Source of the DNA: Cohnella rhizoplanae
GTDB taxonomy: Bacteria; Bacillota; Bacilli; Paenibacillales; Paenibacillaceae
Reading direction: 5' to 3'
Assembly (NCBI RefSeq): GCF_948329515.1
Contig: NZ_CAOJCN010000017.1
Span: forward strand, 1-64,000
DNA length: 64,000 nucleotides
The position numbers and the translations under genes are program-made. How positions within the stretch are numbered: the stretch's first letter is position 1; every line of letters begins with the position of its first letter. Below are positions 36,201 through 44,633 of this stretch, in pieces. The notes under the pieces were generated by a model. It worked only from the letters and a program-made list of their open reading frames with translations, searched no databases and was not told where the DNA came from.

Positions 36201-37841
36201 GGTTCTACGACGGGCGGCGCGACGACCTGGTTCACCGATACGTCGCTGACGCCGGGTACGGCGTACACCTATACGGTGAAGGCGAAGGACGCCGCGGGCA
36301 ACGTATCCGGCACCAGCAACGCCGTCGTCGCGACGACCACGGGCAACTCGTCGGATACGCAAGCGCCGACGGCGCCCGCTGCGCTGCAGTCGCCGTCCAA
36401 GACCGCGAATTCCGTCACGTTGTCCTGGACTGCATCGACCGATAACGTCGGCGTGACGGCGTATGACGTATATCGCGGTTCGACCTTGGCCGGTTCGACG
36501 AACGGCTCCACGACGACGTACACGGACAGCGGGCTGTCCGCCGGCACGGCATATACGTATACCGTGAAGGCGAGAGACGCCGCGGGCAATGTATCCGCCG
36601 CGAGCGGCGCGGTGAGCGTCACGACGAACGCCGCCGCCGGCAATCTGCTCGCGAATCCGGGCTTCGAGCTGGACAACGGCTCGGGTGTACCGGCCTCGTG
36701 GACTTGCGAACAGTCCTACTGTACGCGGAATACGGCCGTCAAGCGGTCGGGCGACGCTTCGCTCAAAGTAGATAACTCGACGGGCGCCTGGTTCGGCATC
36801 TATCAAACCGTCGCAGGCACGGCAGGAACGACGTACGATTTGACAGGCTATGTCAACATTCCGAGAAACTCGGGCAGCCAGATCGTGGTCAAGACGCAAT
36901 TCCTGAACGGAACCGGCGGCGTCATCGCCGAGCATACGGCTGCCGGATTCAACGGCACGACCACGAACGGATGGACGCTCGTCCAAGGCTCGAACGCGGC
37001 GCCGGCGGGAACGGCGAGCGTGCGGGCGCTCGTGTACATCTACGGATTGAACGCAGAGCTGTACCTGGATGACTTCAGCGTCTCGGCATCTTCCGGCGGC
37101 TCCGGGGATACGACGGCGCCGACGGCGCCGTCGAACGTCGCGTCGCCGTCGAAGACGGCGAGCTCGGTGACCTTGACGTGGACCGCGTCGACGGACAACG
37201 TCGGCGTAACGGCTTACGAGGTATACCGCGGCTCGACCCTGGCGGGCACGACGAACGGGACGACGACGACATTCACCGACACGGGACTGTCGGCGAACAC
37301 GGCATTTACCTACACGGTCGTCGCGAAGGACGGGGCGGGCAATGCGTCATCGGCGAGCGCGGCGCTATCCGTCACGACGCTGTCCGCGAACCTGCTCGTT
37401 AACCCGGGCTTCGAAACCGGTAACGGCTCCGGCGGAGCCGCGTCCTGGACGTGCGAGCAGTCATATTGCTCCCGAGATACGTCGGTCGCTCGATCGGGCG
37501 GAGCGTCAGCGAAGATCGACGGAAATTCCGGCGCTTGGTTCGGCTTCTACCAAGCCGTCGCGGCGAATGCCGGAACGACGTATACGTTGGACGGATACGT
37601 GAACATCGGTAGAAATTCGGGTACGCTGGCACAGGTGCGGTTGCAGTTCCTGAACGGATCGGGCGGCGTACTCTCCGAATCGACGCTCGCATCGTACAAC
37701 GGCACGACCACGAGCGGCTGGACGAACGTGAACGGATCGCTGACCGCGCCGGCCGGCACGGCCCAAATGCGTGCGATATTCTACATCCAACAATTGGACG
37801 CCACGGTCAACCTGGACGATTTCACCCTGACGGCGAACTGA
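33258..37841 (+). CDS. Secreted GH-A-clan glycosidase with FN3/carbohydrate-binding repeats
   Basis: 1527 residues from ATG 33258 (GAGGAGG about 11 bases upstream; TTG 33249 is too close to it). Order: signal peptide, a DUF5060-like beta domain, a TIM barrel, then FN3-FN3-CBM-FN3-FN3-CBM-FN3-CBM. The barrel shows E320 in EYWNESDN (acid/base place) and E413 in TFIGETG (nucleophile place), the GH-A clan pattern close to GH5. The three CBM-like domains share NPGFE, SWTCEQ and a YC pair of cysteines, then LDDF. An extracellular endo-glycanase feeding the locus B importer is inferred; mannan- or glucan-type substrates are guesses. Confidence 0.85.
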   Translation: MQMGIGKRALSTSVFFIVAITGLLSTLFIGSATASAATSFSNVSMNTSTPAVYEKFEMTFDLSASYNNPFDPDEVDARAYVTTPGGQTEVVPAFYRSLSSPKWAIRYTPRAAGTHQVTLKVTDANGTGQSSSYSFNAGASSQSRGFMGVTGNRITDSGGKQLTLLGTNYAWGEVSEILNAMPTYKANQMNLMRVWLSCWWANYALEWGPGTTTQAGITMTYEGIGRYNMDNAARFDTLMETAEANDIYIMLTMNSFGDFYYDWEYNAYNTANGGPSYWSDNNTDFWTNPTAIDYQKQLLRYIFARWGYSTSLGMLEYWNESDNHVNTYEHKPFWHQAIDTYWKSLDFYNHPTTTSFAWMDHLEFNQTSWEPLTTLDIVNMHFYHSANDAVDVWEDNIKRSLADFGNRPTFIGETGLDVNVPKSAPITNRFVHDGIWAPMFRAGAAGANLTWVVDQHPTKSGFDLPAEYKAYYNVFAGFVKPEEYYLPSMPHVDYGEQSNGVKVGAFKNADRALLWLNDAQSNYGVATPRTVSGMSFTLPSMNNGTYTVKYIDTVSGQTVQTATATASGGSLALSGIPSFTRDIAVKAVRQGSEAPDTSAPSAPTNVASPAKTDSTITLTWDASSDNIGVAEYRIYRNSAHVGTVNGSTVFTDTGLAPNTSYTYTVSARDSAGNASATSAPLAISTNPLDTIPPSAPGGLSAISKSDKGVVLSWTASTDNVGVTAYDIVRGTQTIATVDGSKTTFADSGLTPGTSYTYAVKAKDARGNVSAPSTATVTTFASSDNFLANPGFEATDGSGRPASWTCEQIWYCYSDAVVKRSGSASMKVDGASYAWFGSHQSVPAEANQAYTLDGYVNISRNVATTVRVNLQFLDAESKVISDQNIATLTGTTSGWVNVHGTTTSPSNAVYVRAQIHYADLDVTLNLDDFSLKKAASDTTPPSAPAGLVSTAATDTTVSLWWNASTDNYSVTGYNIYRNGSLAGSTTGGATTWFTDTSLTPGTAYTYTVKAKDAAGNVSGTSNAVVATTTGNSSDTQAPTAPAALQSPSKTANSVTLSWTASTDNVGVTAYDVYRGSTLAGSTNGSTTTYTDSGLSAGTAYTYTVKARDAAGNVSAASGAVSVTTNAAAGNLLANPGFELDNGSGVPASWTCEQSYCTRNTAVKRSGDASLKVDNSTGAWFGIYQTVAGTAGTTYDLTGYVNIPRNSGSQIVVKTQFLNGTGGVIAEHTAAGFNGTTTNGWTLVQGSNAAPAGTASVRALVYIYGLNAELYLDDFSVSASSGGSGDTTAPTAPSNVASPSKTASSVTLTWTASTDNVGVTAYEVYRGSTLAGTTNGTTTTFTDTGLSANTAFTYTVVAKDGAGNASSASAALSVTTLSANLLVNPGFETGNGSGGAASWTCEQSYCSRDTSVARSGGASAKIDGNSGAWFGFYQAVAANAGTTYTLDGYVNIGRNSGTLAQVRLQFLNGSGGVLSESTLASYNGTTTSGWTNVNGSLTAPAGTAQMRAIFYIQQLDATVNLDDFTLTAN

Positions 37842-37941
37842 CGAGAGACGCTTCATGCAATCTTGCCCTGCGTTCTTATGGGGGACGCAGGCGCAAGATA
37901 CAGGATATACAAGTCGTTAGACAAGAAGCTTTGGCCTATTA

Positions 37942-37968
37942 AAAGCCGCTATAATCGCGGCTTTTTTT
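37942..37968 (+). terminator. Terminator of locus B
   Basis: 8-bp stem AAAGCCGC / GCGGCTTT with a 7-base loop, followed by a T-run. Confidence 0.85.
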
Positions 37969-38094
37969 GTTATACGAACGGCAGGATGGTTTGAATTTTC
38001 GGCGGCTTCATCTTTTGATTACATAAAGTCGCATTCTACTTGACATCGGCCCTCTATAATCTCATTTATTGGCAACACGCAATGATGAGAGGAT

Positions 38095-41000
38095 GTGCCT
38101 TGCTTGAGAAAAAGTCAAAAGAGCCTTACCCGAATCATCGTCGGATCGATGGCGGTGCTATTAGCCGTTCCCTTCGCCGTACCGGCGACCGCCAAGCATG
38201 TCGCGCTCGCGGCCCCGACCGGCGTCATCGACGACAACGGCGTCATGATGCTGGAGGACTTCGAGTCCGGCAATGCAGGCGTCGTCAAGTTAAATCCGAA
38301 GCGGGTCGTATCGGCCGGCGCCTCGATCGAGACGGACAAGCAGCACGTGAGGAACGGCAATTATTCGCTTAAGATCGATTACGACATGATCGACGTCGTC
38401 GACAATCCGTCGCAGCTGGAGCTGGCTCCCGGCACCGGCAGCATTGCCGTTCAAGGCAAGCCGATCAAGGTCGGACTGTGGGTATACGGCAGCAATGACG
38501 GCCATCTGTTAACGACGAAGTTCCGCGACAGCAAAGGCTCTTCGTTCACGCCCGCCTACTATGCGGACGATACCGTCGGCGTGAACTGGACGGGCTGGAA
38601 ATACATAGAGGTCGACGTTCCGCAGGACAAGATCGAAGGCAGTCTCCTGGAGCTCTACTTTCAGGTGAAGCAATCGGACATGTCCAAGAAGAACAAAGGA
38701 GCCATCTGGATCGACGACGTGCAGCTGATCTACGAGGATAAGGGAATCGATCGGGAAGTGCCTGCGATCCAGGCCGTCTCTCCCGCGCCGAATGCGATGC
38801 TAACGAGCGACCTCGACAAGTTCGAAGTGCGCATTCAGGATGTTCAGGCGGGCACGGACGAGATGGCCGGCATCGACCCGAGCTCGATCTCGCTGCTCGT
38901 GGACGGGAAGGATCTGACGGCACAGACGACCTACTCGGAGGAAACGAAGCTGCTGAGTCTGCCGGCGGCGCTCATCACGAGCGGATACCATGACGTCGTC
39001 GTGACCGCCAAGGACATGGCGGGCAATCCGGCGCGGTTAAGCTATTCCTTCACGGAGGATGCCGGCGAGCGTCTCGTCCTGTCGGCGCCGGCAGAAGCGG
39101 TCAGCAACGAACTGTACGAAGTGACCGTATCCCTCGCCGGAGACCGGACGAGCAAGTCCTCGAAGATCGCCCTTCAATACGATCCGAGCACGCTGACGGT
39201 CGAGCAGATCGTGCCCAAGAACGGCACGACGGCGACCAAGACGTCGGATGCAAGCTGTCAGCTTCAATTCGACGTGAACGATATTCAGGCCTCGGGCGAG
39301 CTGGCCACGGTCCAATTTCGCGTCAGCCCAGATGCCGTCCTGAGCCGCGGGGAGCGCTTCAAGCTCGTGAAGATGAGCGCGGGCACGCTCGCTTCGGATG
39401 CCGCTACGGTCTCTTCCTTGGCTCAGCCCATCCGTTACACGATTGCCTTTCCTTACCTCATGACGGTTGAAGGCGTCGGACTGAATTCGACGTCGACCTT
39501 CAAGGTGACGAAGCATGACGGCACGCCGTTCGCCGGCGCGGACGTCTACCTGCGCGGCATGCTGGAGCAGATGGCCGTCGTGAAGCTAAGCGCGAGTTCG
39601 GCGGTGTATGAGGACGACGATACGACGGAGCCCGTGGTGGCCACCCTTCCCGAGGGTGCGCGCGTCTATGGAACCCCGGAAGCGGACGACGGCTGGTTCG
39701 AGGTCATGCTGCCCGATGGCGTGACGACCGGGTACGTGGAAGAGGCGAACGTGGATGCCGCATCGATCGTTCCTTTGAACTTGTCCTTGGGCCAGACGGA
39801 CGAGAAGGGCGAGCTGAAGACGAATCTGACGACATTGGCGCTCGGGACGTACAAGGCGCAAGCGGTCGTCGGCAGCAAAAATAGCGCGGCGATCAGCTTC
39901 GAGGTCGTCGAGCCGTACGGCAGTCTGAAGCCGGAATACGTGCAGACGTACGTGACGGAGGATCTGTCGTCGCAGCTGAGCGTGGGGTGGACGACGAGCC
40001 CGATGGCCAGGGCGAACTACATTCAATATGTGAAGGCGACGGATTGGGCGAAGGACGCACCGGCCCCGGACGCCTCGAAGGTCGCGACGGTCGAAGCGGA
40101 GAGCGCCAATCAAGTGCTGAGCGAGCTGGAAAACGGGCCGAAGGGCGAGATTCGATTCCATACGGCGCTGATCGGGGGCTTAAGCGAATCGACGGCCTAC
40201 AAGTATCGGGTAGGCAGCGAAGGCGCGTGGAGCGATTGGTACGACTACGCGACAACGGACGCGCAGGCGTCCACGCCGGTATCGTTCGTGTTCGTCACGG
40301 ACTCCCACGTCAAGGCAGACAACGGCAAGGAGACGTACCAATCCTTAGTCCAAAACGCGCTGGATAAGTATCCGGATACGCAGTTCCTGATGCATGGCGG
40401 CGACGCGGTGGACGTGGGCGGCGCGTTCGGGGAGTGGGAGCGATTCTGGGAGGCTTCCGCGAGCTACGCGACGTTCCTTCCTTCGGCGACGACGCTCGGC
40501 AACCATGACGTGAAGGGGGAGGGCAAGGAGGTCTACGCCAAAGGCGCGATCCTGCCGGACAACGGACCCGACGCCTACAAGGAGTATGCGTATGCGTACG
40601 ACGTGGACGATACGCACTTCGTCGTGCTGAATTCCGAAGGCACGAAGGAGCAGATGGCCTTGCAGGCGGAGTGGCTGCGCAAGGACTTGGACGGCAACAA
40701 GAAAAAATGGACCATCGCGATGTTTCATCGTCCCGTCTATCACACGGAAGCCGGCCGCGGGAATCTCGCCGAGGACGTAAAGATTTATTTTGCCGATATC
40801 CTCGAGAGTCACAAAGTCGATCTGGTGCTGGTCGGTCACGATCACGTGTACGCGCGGACGTATCCGATGGCGGGCGGCAAGATCGCGGCGAACGGCGCGG
40901 GCACCGTCTATCTCGACGGCGGCTCCTCCGGCTGGAAGTTCTACGATGGCGAGAAGTACGATTACCTGAACTTCTCGTACGATGACGATGTGCCCGTCTA

Positions 41001-42228
41001 TACGCATGTGCGAGTCGCCGACGACGCGATTAAAGTCGAAGCCAGAACGCTGACCGGCGAACCCGTCGATTCGTTCGCCATCGCCAAGCCGAGCGGGACG
41101 ACGGATCCCGGCACGCCTGGCCCGGGCACGCCTGGCCCGAGCGCGCCGAACAACCAGACCGGCTCGGGTGATACGAACCAAACGTCGCACGAGCTGACGG
41201 AAAAGGAGCTGCAAACGGTCCAGTCGAACGGCGAACTGACGGTGAAGGTGACCGGCACGGTTCGGCAATTGAAGATCGGCACCGGCGTTCTGGCTAAGCT
41301 GGCCGCCAACAAAGTCGGTTCCCTGATCATCGAAGGCGACGGTCAGCCTGGAATACGAATCGACGCCGCTCAGCTTAGCGCGCCTGCCGACGGATCGGAT
41401 CTCGTCCTGGCGTGGAAAAAGGAACCATTCGCGAATACCGGCGCGCTGAAGCAGCTCGCGGCGGCGCCTAACGCGGAAGCGTCCGGCCGCATGGCCTTCA
41501 CCGTATCCTCGAACGGCAAGGCCTTCGCGTATACGCTGGATTGGAACGGCTTGTCTCTTACGCCTTATACGAATCTGTACAAGGTGACTGAAGGCGGCAG
41601 CCTGGAACTCGCGGCCTTCAGCATCGTCAATCAGAAGCAGCCGGCGTCCTTGTCGTCGGGCGCGACCTATGCAGCGGTCGAAGTGAAGCGCGGCTATTCG
41701 GATCTGGCGGCTTCCCATTGGGGGTACCCGTACGTTCAGATGCTGTCCGGCATCGGCGTCATTCAAGGCACCGGCAACGGGCAGGTGAGTCCGGACAAGA
41801 AGGTGACGAGGGCGGAATTCACGGCGATGATCGCCAGAGCGCTTGGGCTTCAAGCCTCGGGCACGGCTGCCTTCGCGGACGTAAAGGCGAACGCCTGGTA
41901 CGGCGCCGCTGTCGCAGCGGCCGCGGAGCACGGCATCGCGATGGGCGATCGCGGCGGCCGGTTCAACCCGAACGCGGTGATCTCGCGGCAGGAGATGGCC
42001 GTCATGATCAAGCGCGCCTTGGACGAGCGCAAGGTTACGGTTCCTCAGGACGGCGGCGGAGCGAGCTTCGGCGATCAGGCCGAGCTCGCGGACTGGGCGC
42101 GGGACGCGGCTCAAGCCTTGAGTCAACTTGGCATGATGGAGGGCGATGCGGCAGGCCGCTTTAATCCGCTTGCCCCGGCCAGCCGCGCGGAGACCGCCAA
42201 GGTAATCTCGCTGCTATTGCTCCAATAA
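38095..42228 (+). CDS. SLH-anchored multidomain metallophosphoesterase
   Basis: 1377 residues; GTG 38095 taken as start, TTG 38104 also possible (GAGAGGATG lies before both). Order: signal peptide, a beta-sandwich like a carbohydrate-binding domain (about 45-215), an Ig-like domain, a cohesin-like beta domain, an SH3-like segment, a purple-acid-phosphatase N-domain, the metallophosphoesterase, a Gly/Pro linker and three SLH domains. Metal ligands are visible in TDSHV, HGGDAVD, TLGNHD, and GHDHVYART. It should hydrolyse phosphate esters at the cell surface while held on the wall polymer by SLH domains. It is probably a separate transcription unit behind the locus B terminator. Confidence 0.88.
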   Translation: MPCLRKSQKSLTRIIVGSMAVLLAVPFAVPATAKHVALAAPTGVIDDNGVMMLEDFESGNAGVVKLNPKRVVSAGASIETDKQHVRNGNYSLKIDYDMIDVVDNPSQLELAPGTGSIAVQGKPIKVGLWVYGSNDGHLLTTKFRDSKGSSFTPAYYADDTVGVNWTGWKYIEVDVPQDKIEGSLLELYFQVKQSDMSKKNKGAIWIDDVQLIYEDKGIDREVPAIQAVSPAPNAMLTSDLDKFEVRIQDVQAGTDEMAGIDPSSISLLVDGKDLTAQTTYSEETKLLSLPAALITSGYHDVVVTAKDMAGNPARLSYSFTEDAGERLVLSAPAEAVSNELYEVTVSLAGDRTSKSSKIALQYDPSTLTVEQIVPKNGTTATKTSDASCQLQFDVNDIQASGELATVQFRVSPDAVLSRGERFKLVKMSAGTLASDAATVSSLAQPIRYTIAFPYLMTVEGVGLNSTSTFKVTKHDGTPFAGADVYLRGMLEQMAVVKLSASSAVYEDDDTTEPVVATLPEGARVYGTPEADDGWFEVMLPDGVTTGYVEEANVDAASIVPLNLSLGQTDEKGELKTNLTTLALGTYKAQAVVGSKNSAAISFEVVEPYGSLKPEYVQTYVTEDLSSQLSVGWTTSPMARANYIQYVKATDWAKDAPAPDASKVATVEAESANQVLSELENGPKGEIRFHTALIGGLSESTAYKYRVGSEGAWSDWYDYATTDAQASTPVSFVFVTDSHVKADNGKETYQSLVQNALDKYPDTQFLMHGGDAVDVGGAFGEWERFWEASASYATFLPSATTLGNHDVKGEGKEVYAKGAILPDNGPDAYKEYAYAYDVDDTHFVVLNSEGTKEQMALQAEWLRKDLDGNKKKWTIAMFHRPVYHTEAGRGNLAEDVKIYFADILESHKVDLVLVGHDHVYARTYPMAGGKIAANGAGTVYLDGGSSGWKFYDGEKYDYLNFSYDDDVPVYTHVRVADDAIKVEARTLTGEPVDSFAIAKPSGTTDPGTPGPGTPGPSAPNNQTGSGDTNQTSHELTEKELQTVQSNGELTVKVTGTVRQLKIGTGVLAKLAANKVGSLIIEGDGQPGIRIDAAQLSAPADGSDLVLAWKKEPFANTGALKQLAAAPNAEASGRMAFTVSSNGKAFAYTLDWNGLSLTPYTNLYKVTEGGSLELAAFSIVNQKQPASLSSGATYAAVEVKRGYSDLAASHWGYPYVQMLSGIGVIQGTGNGQVSPDKKVTRAEFTAMIARALGLQASGTAAFADVKANAWYGAAVAAAAEHGIAMGDRGGRFNPNAVISRQEMAVMIKRALDERKVTVPQDGGGASFGDQAELADWARDAAQALSQLGMMEGDAAGRFNPLAPASRAETAKVISLLLLQ

Positions 42229-42256
42229 TCGCTTGCCCTAGGAATCCGCTAGAATG

Positions 42257-42296
42257 GACAAAAAGCAGACGCTCGCGTCTGCTTTTTGTCTTTTTT
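42257..42296. terminator. Perfect 15-bp terminator, likely bidirectional
   Basis: GACAAAAAGCAGACG and CGTCTGCTTTTTGTC pair over 15 bases around a 4-base loop, followed by TTTTTT. It separates the metallophosphoesterase from minus-strand genes. Confidence 0.92.
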
Positions 42297-42327
42297 GCGC
42301 GCGAGGCAAGCGGCGTTGCGCAAGCCT

Positions 42328-42496
42328 CTAACGGCCGCTTTCTGCGAGCGTTTCTCCCGTTTCCAGCAGCGTCTTCATGCCGGACAATACGATCGGCAGC
42401 CCGTTCTCCAGAATTTTCGCAGTGGCGCGCTGCCTGATCGAATCGATCGTGCACGACGGTGACGAGTTGACGCACGTCCCTCCGGAATTTCCTCAT
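42328..42496 (-). pseudogene. Relic of an AHSA1/SRPBCC gene 3' end
   Basis: On the minus strand one frame reads RQLVTVVHDRFDQ and a shifted frame continues ENGLPIVLSGMKTLLETGE to a TAG at 42328. These are the last strand and final helix of AHSA1-family proteins, joined by a frameshift. No upstream part remains; a 111-codon open frame across it is accidental. Confidence 0.55.
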
Positions 42497-42506
42497 TTTC
42501 TATTCT

Positions 42507-42938
42507 TTAATTACAATTCTCCTTCACTTCGACGTTATCGTTATGTATCGTGACGGTGGAATAGCCGGAGACGCTCTCCGTATACGAACAGACTGTTTTC
42601 TGGACCGTATCTCCGCGCGAATCGGTGTATTGGAGATAGATGCCGCCTTCGCCGGAAAGGCTCAAGCTGGGCTCGAGGACTTTCTCGCGTCCGGCTTTGA
42701 TCGGTTTGTTGAAGGATTCTTTAGAGCCGCTCTTGACGATATTTCCCTTGGCGTCGTTGGTTAAGATGCCTGTCTCGACGGAGACGAGGTCGTAATCGGA
42801 CTGATTGATGACGGTCACGGAGAAGCTTCGGAACTGCCGGAAAAACGAATCGTTCGTCTTCCATGCAAAAAAGAGGGACACCAGGAGAGCCGCTACGATG
42901 GAGGGGACCGCCAGCGTTATTAGGGTGCTTCGACTCAT
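42507..42938 (-). CDS. Membrane-anchored exported protein, coupled to RCC1 gene
   Basis: 143 residues from ATG 42938, which overlaps the stop of the upstream RCC1 gene (ATGA); the longer frame to 43010 is discarded for this reason. One N-terminal membrane segment (LITLAVPSIVAALLVSLFFAW), then an external beta domain with conserved-looking Cys near 130 and 142. Function unknown; translational coupling suggests it works with the RCC1-repeat protein. Confidence 0.7.
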   Translation of the reverse strand: MSRSTLITLAVPSIVAALLVSLFFAWKTNDSFFRQFRSFSVTVINQSDYDLVSVETGILTNDAKGNIVKSGSKESFNKPIKAGREKVLEPSLSLSGEGGIYLQYTDSRGDTVQKTVCSYTESVSGYSTVTIHNDNVEVKENCN

Positions 42939-44389
42939 GTGTCCGATCCCCCCAACGAGACCGTATTCGTCGCCGCGTTTACGGATACGGAGACGCCCAG
43001 CTTCTCGCAAAGATACCGTAGCGGGAACATCGTCGTATTGGAGTAATTGCCGTTAACCGAGAATGGCTGCGGCGCGTCGGCCGCGATCCGTTCTCCGATC
43101 CGGTACTGTTTATCGCGCGTGTGGTAAGTAAGGGTCTTATCTCCCTTGGAGAAGCGCCACGTCGTATAGACCGCATTGTACTGATCGGGATCCGGCGCGG
43201 AGAAGTCGATCTGCACCTCGATCCCGAGGTCCTTGAACAGCTCCGAGCGGGACACATACAGCATGCCGTCGCGGTACATCGGAGACAACCCGACATTCGC
43301 CGGCGCGCCATGGATGGCAAAGCTCAGCGGCCTCTTCACTTGGACCGGCTTATCGAAGATAGAATGATTTGAACCATCGCCGGCATAGCCGCCGCCCCAA
43401 CTATATACGGTCCCATCCTTCGCCACGGCTAGATTCAAGGCATACCCGGCATCTATCCGAATGACATGCGAGAGTCCCGCGACCTTGCCCTCTACCGTGC
43501 TGACCGTGCCGTCCGGGCGCAATGCCAACAACTCGCCGCCCGCGGAGATCGCGGCCGCGCCTTGCAGCGCGCTTAGCTTCGCCGGTTTCTTGCGAATATC
43601 CGCCAGCCCGTTAGTCCGGCCCCAGTTCCAGACGCTGCCGTCCGCCAGAAGCGCGTTCGAGCTGTATGTACCGGCGGCGATGGCCTTGGCCTTGCCGATT
43701 CCGGCGACGAGGTGCGGCGTAAATTGCATATCCTTCGTCCCATTGCCGATCGCGCCGTAATAATTGTAGCCCCACGTCCACACCTGCCCGTCGCGATCCA
43801 GCGCCATCATATGGTAGCCGCCCGCCGACACGGCAGCGATATGCTGCAAGCCCTTCACTTGTACCGGTATCCGCGCGTCTTGAGGCGTGCGGTTGGCGCC
43901 TTGCACATCGTTGCCGATCGTCCACACGGTGCCGTCGTTCTTGAGCGCCACCATAAGGTCCGACCCGGCGCTGATCGCGGCGATGTTCGAGAGTCCCTCG
44001 ATCCGGGTCGGAGGTTCAACAGGGATGTTGTTCGACACGGTGCCCAAGGAGGAGCTGAATTGCCAGACGGTACCGTCTCTTAGCAATGCGTAGGAGGCAC
44101 GTTCGGCGGCAACCGCCTGCTTCACGTTCGCAAGAGCAGACCACTTGGGCAGGTACTGCTCGTACAACGTGCCGTCGCCGAGCTGGCCGTCCTTATTGGC
44201 TCCCCAGCCGGCGGCGCGGCCGTCGGCGTATACGAGGAATTGCGCATTCCACCCGGCATCCATAGACACGATCCGATTCTTCTCGGTACTTGCGGCGGGT
44301 ACGGTTGCGCGAGCGATTGCGGAGACAGATAGCAGCATGGGAAGGCAGAGCGAACCGATGCCGATCCGTCGAAGTAAAGCGCTGAACAT
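42935..44389 (-). CDS. Secreted RCC1-repeat protein with copper-amine-oxidase N-type domain
   Basis: 484 residues with AAGGAGG before the ATG. A signal peptide is followed by about six beta-propeller blades of RCC1 type, recognisable by DGTVW and WGxNxxGQLGDGT elements (residues ~45-350). The last ~110 residues resemble the copper amine oxidase N-terminal (stalk) domain: FPLRYLCEKLGVSVSVNAATNTVSL, a wall-binding-like module common in Paenibacillaceae. A surface-exposed binding role is inferred; no catalytic residues seen. Coupled to the small membrane protein downstream. Confidence 0.85.
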   Translation of the reverse strand: MFSALLRRIGIGSLCLPMLLSVSAIARATVPAASTEKNRIVSMDAGWNAQFLVYADGRAAGWGANKDGQLGDGTLYEQYLPKWSALANVKQAVAAERASYALLRDGTVWQFSSSLGTVSNNIPVEPPTRIEGLSNIAAISAGSDLMVALKNDGTVWTIGNDVQGANRTPQDARIPVQVKGLQHIAAVSAGGYHMMALDRDGQVWTWGYNYYGAIGNGTKDMQFTPHLVAGIGKAKAIAAGTYSSNALLADGSVWNWGRTNGLADIRKKPAKLSALQGAAAISAGGELLALRPDGTVSTVEGKVAGLSHVIRIDAGYALNLAVAKDGTVYSWGGGYAGDGSNHSIFDKPVQVKRPLSFAIHGAPANVGLSPMYRDGMLYVSRSELFKDLGIEVQIDFSAPDPDQYNAVYTTWRFSKGDKTLTYHTRDKQYRIGERIAADAPQPFSVNGNYSNTTMFPLRYLCEKLGVSVSVNAATNTVSLGGSDT

Positions 44390-44536
44390 GAACGAGCCTC
44401 CTTGGCTTGGTAGATGAATTCTCTAAATTGGACGAAATTGAGAAAAATTAGTTGCGCTGCCAAGAATTAATTCTGCCAAAAAGGAAGTATATAATCCGGC
44501 TGGGGGGGCTAACAGGAGCCATTGACAAAAAAAGAA

Positions 44537-44573
44537 ACGGGATGGAGCAGAGCGCGCCTCTGCTTTCTCCCGT
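44537..44573 (-). terminator. Terminator of the ABC exporter operon
   Basis: On the minus strand a two-part stem (ACGGGA/TCCCGT and AGCAGAG/CTCTGCT) is followed by TTTCTTTTTTT. Confidence 0.8.
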
Positions 44574-44633
44574 CCAACGCTGTCAGGAACTCGTATTCAT
44601 TTTTTAGACAGCCGTGTGCATCCAATACGATTT

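Noticed and set aside
40345..42126. 593-codon minus-strand frame
   Set aside because: Antisense to the metallophosphoesterase/SLH gene.
42161..42496. 111-codon minus-strand gene
   Set aside because: Crosses the terminator and the metallophosphoesterase end; the AHSA1-like parts are in two frames.
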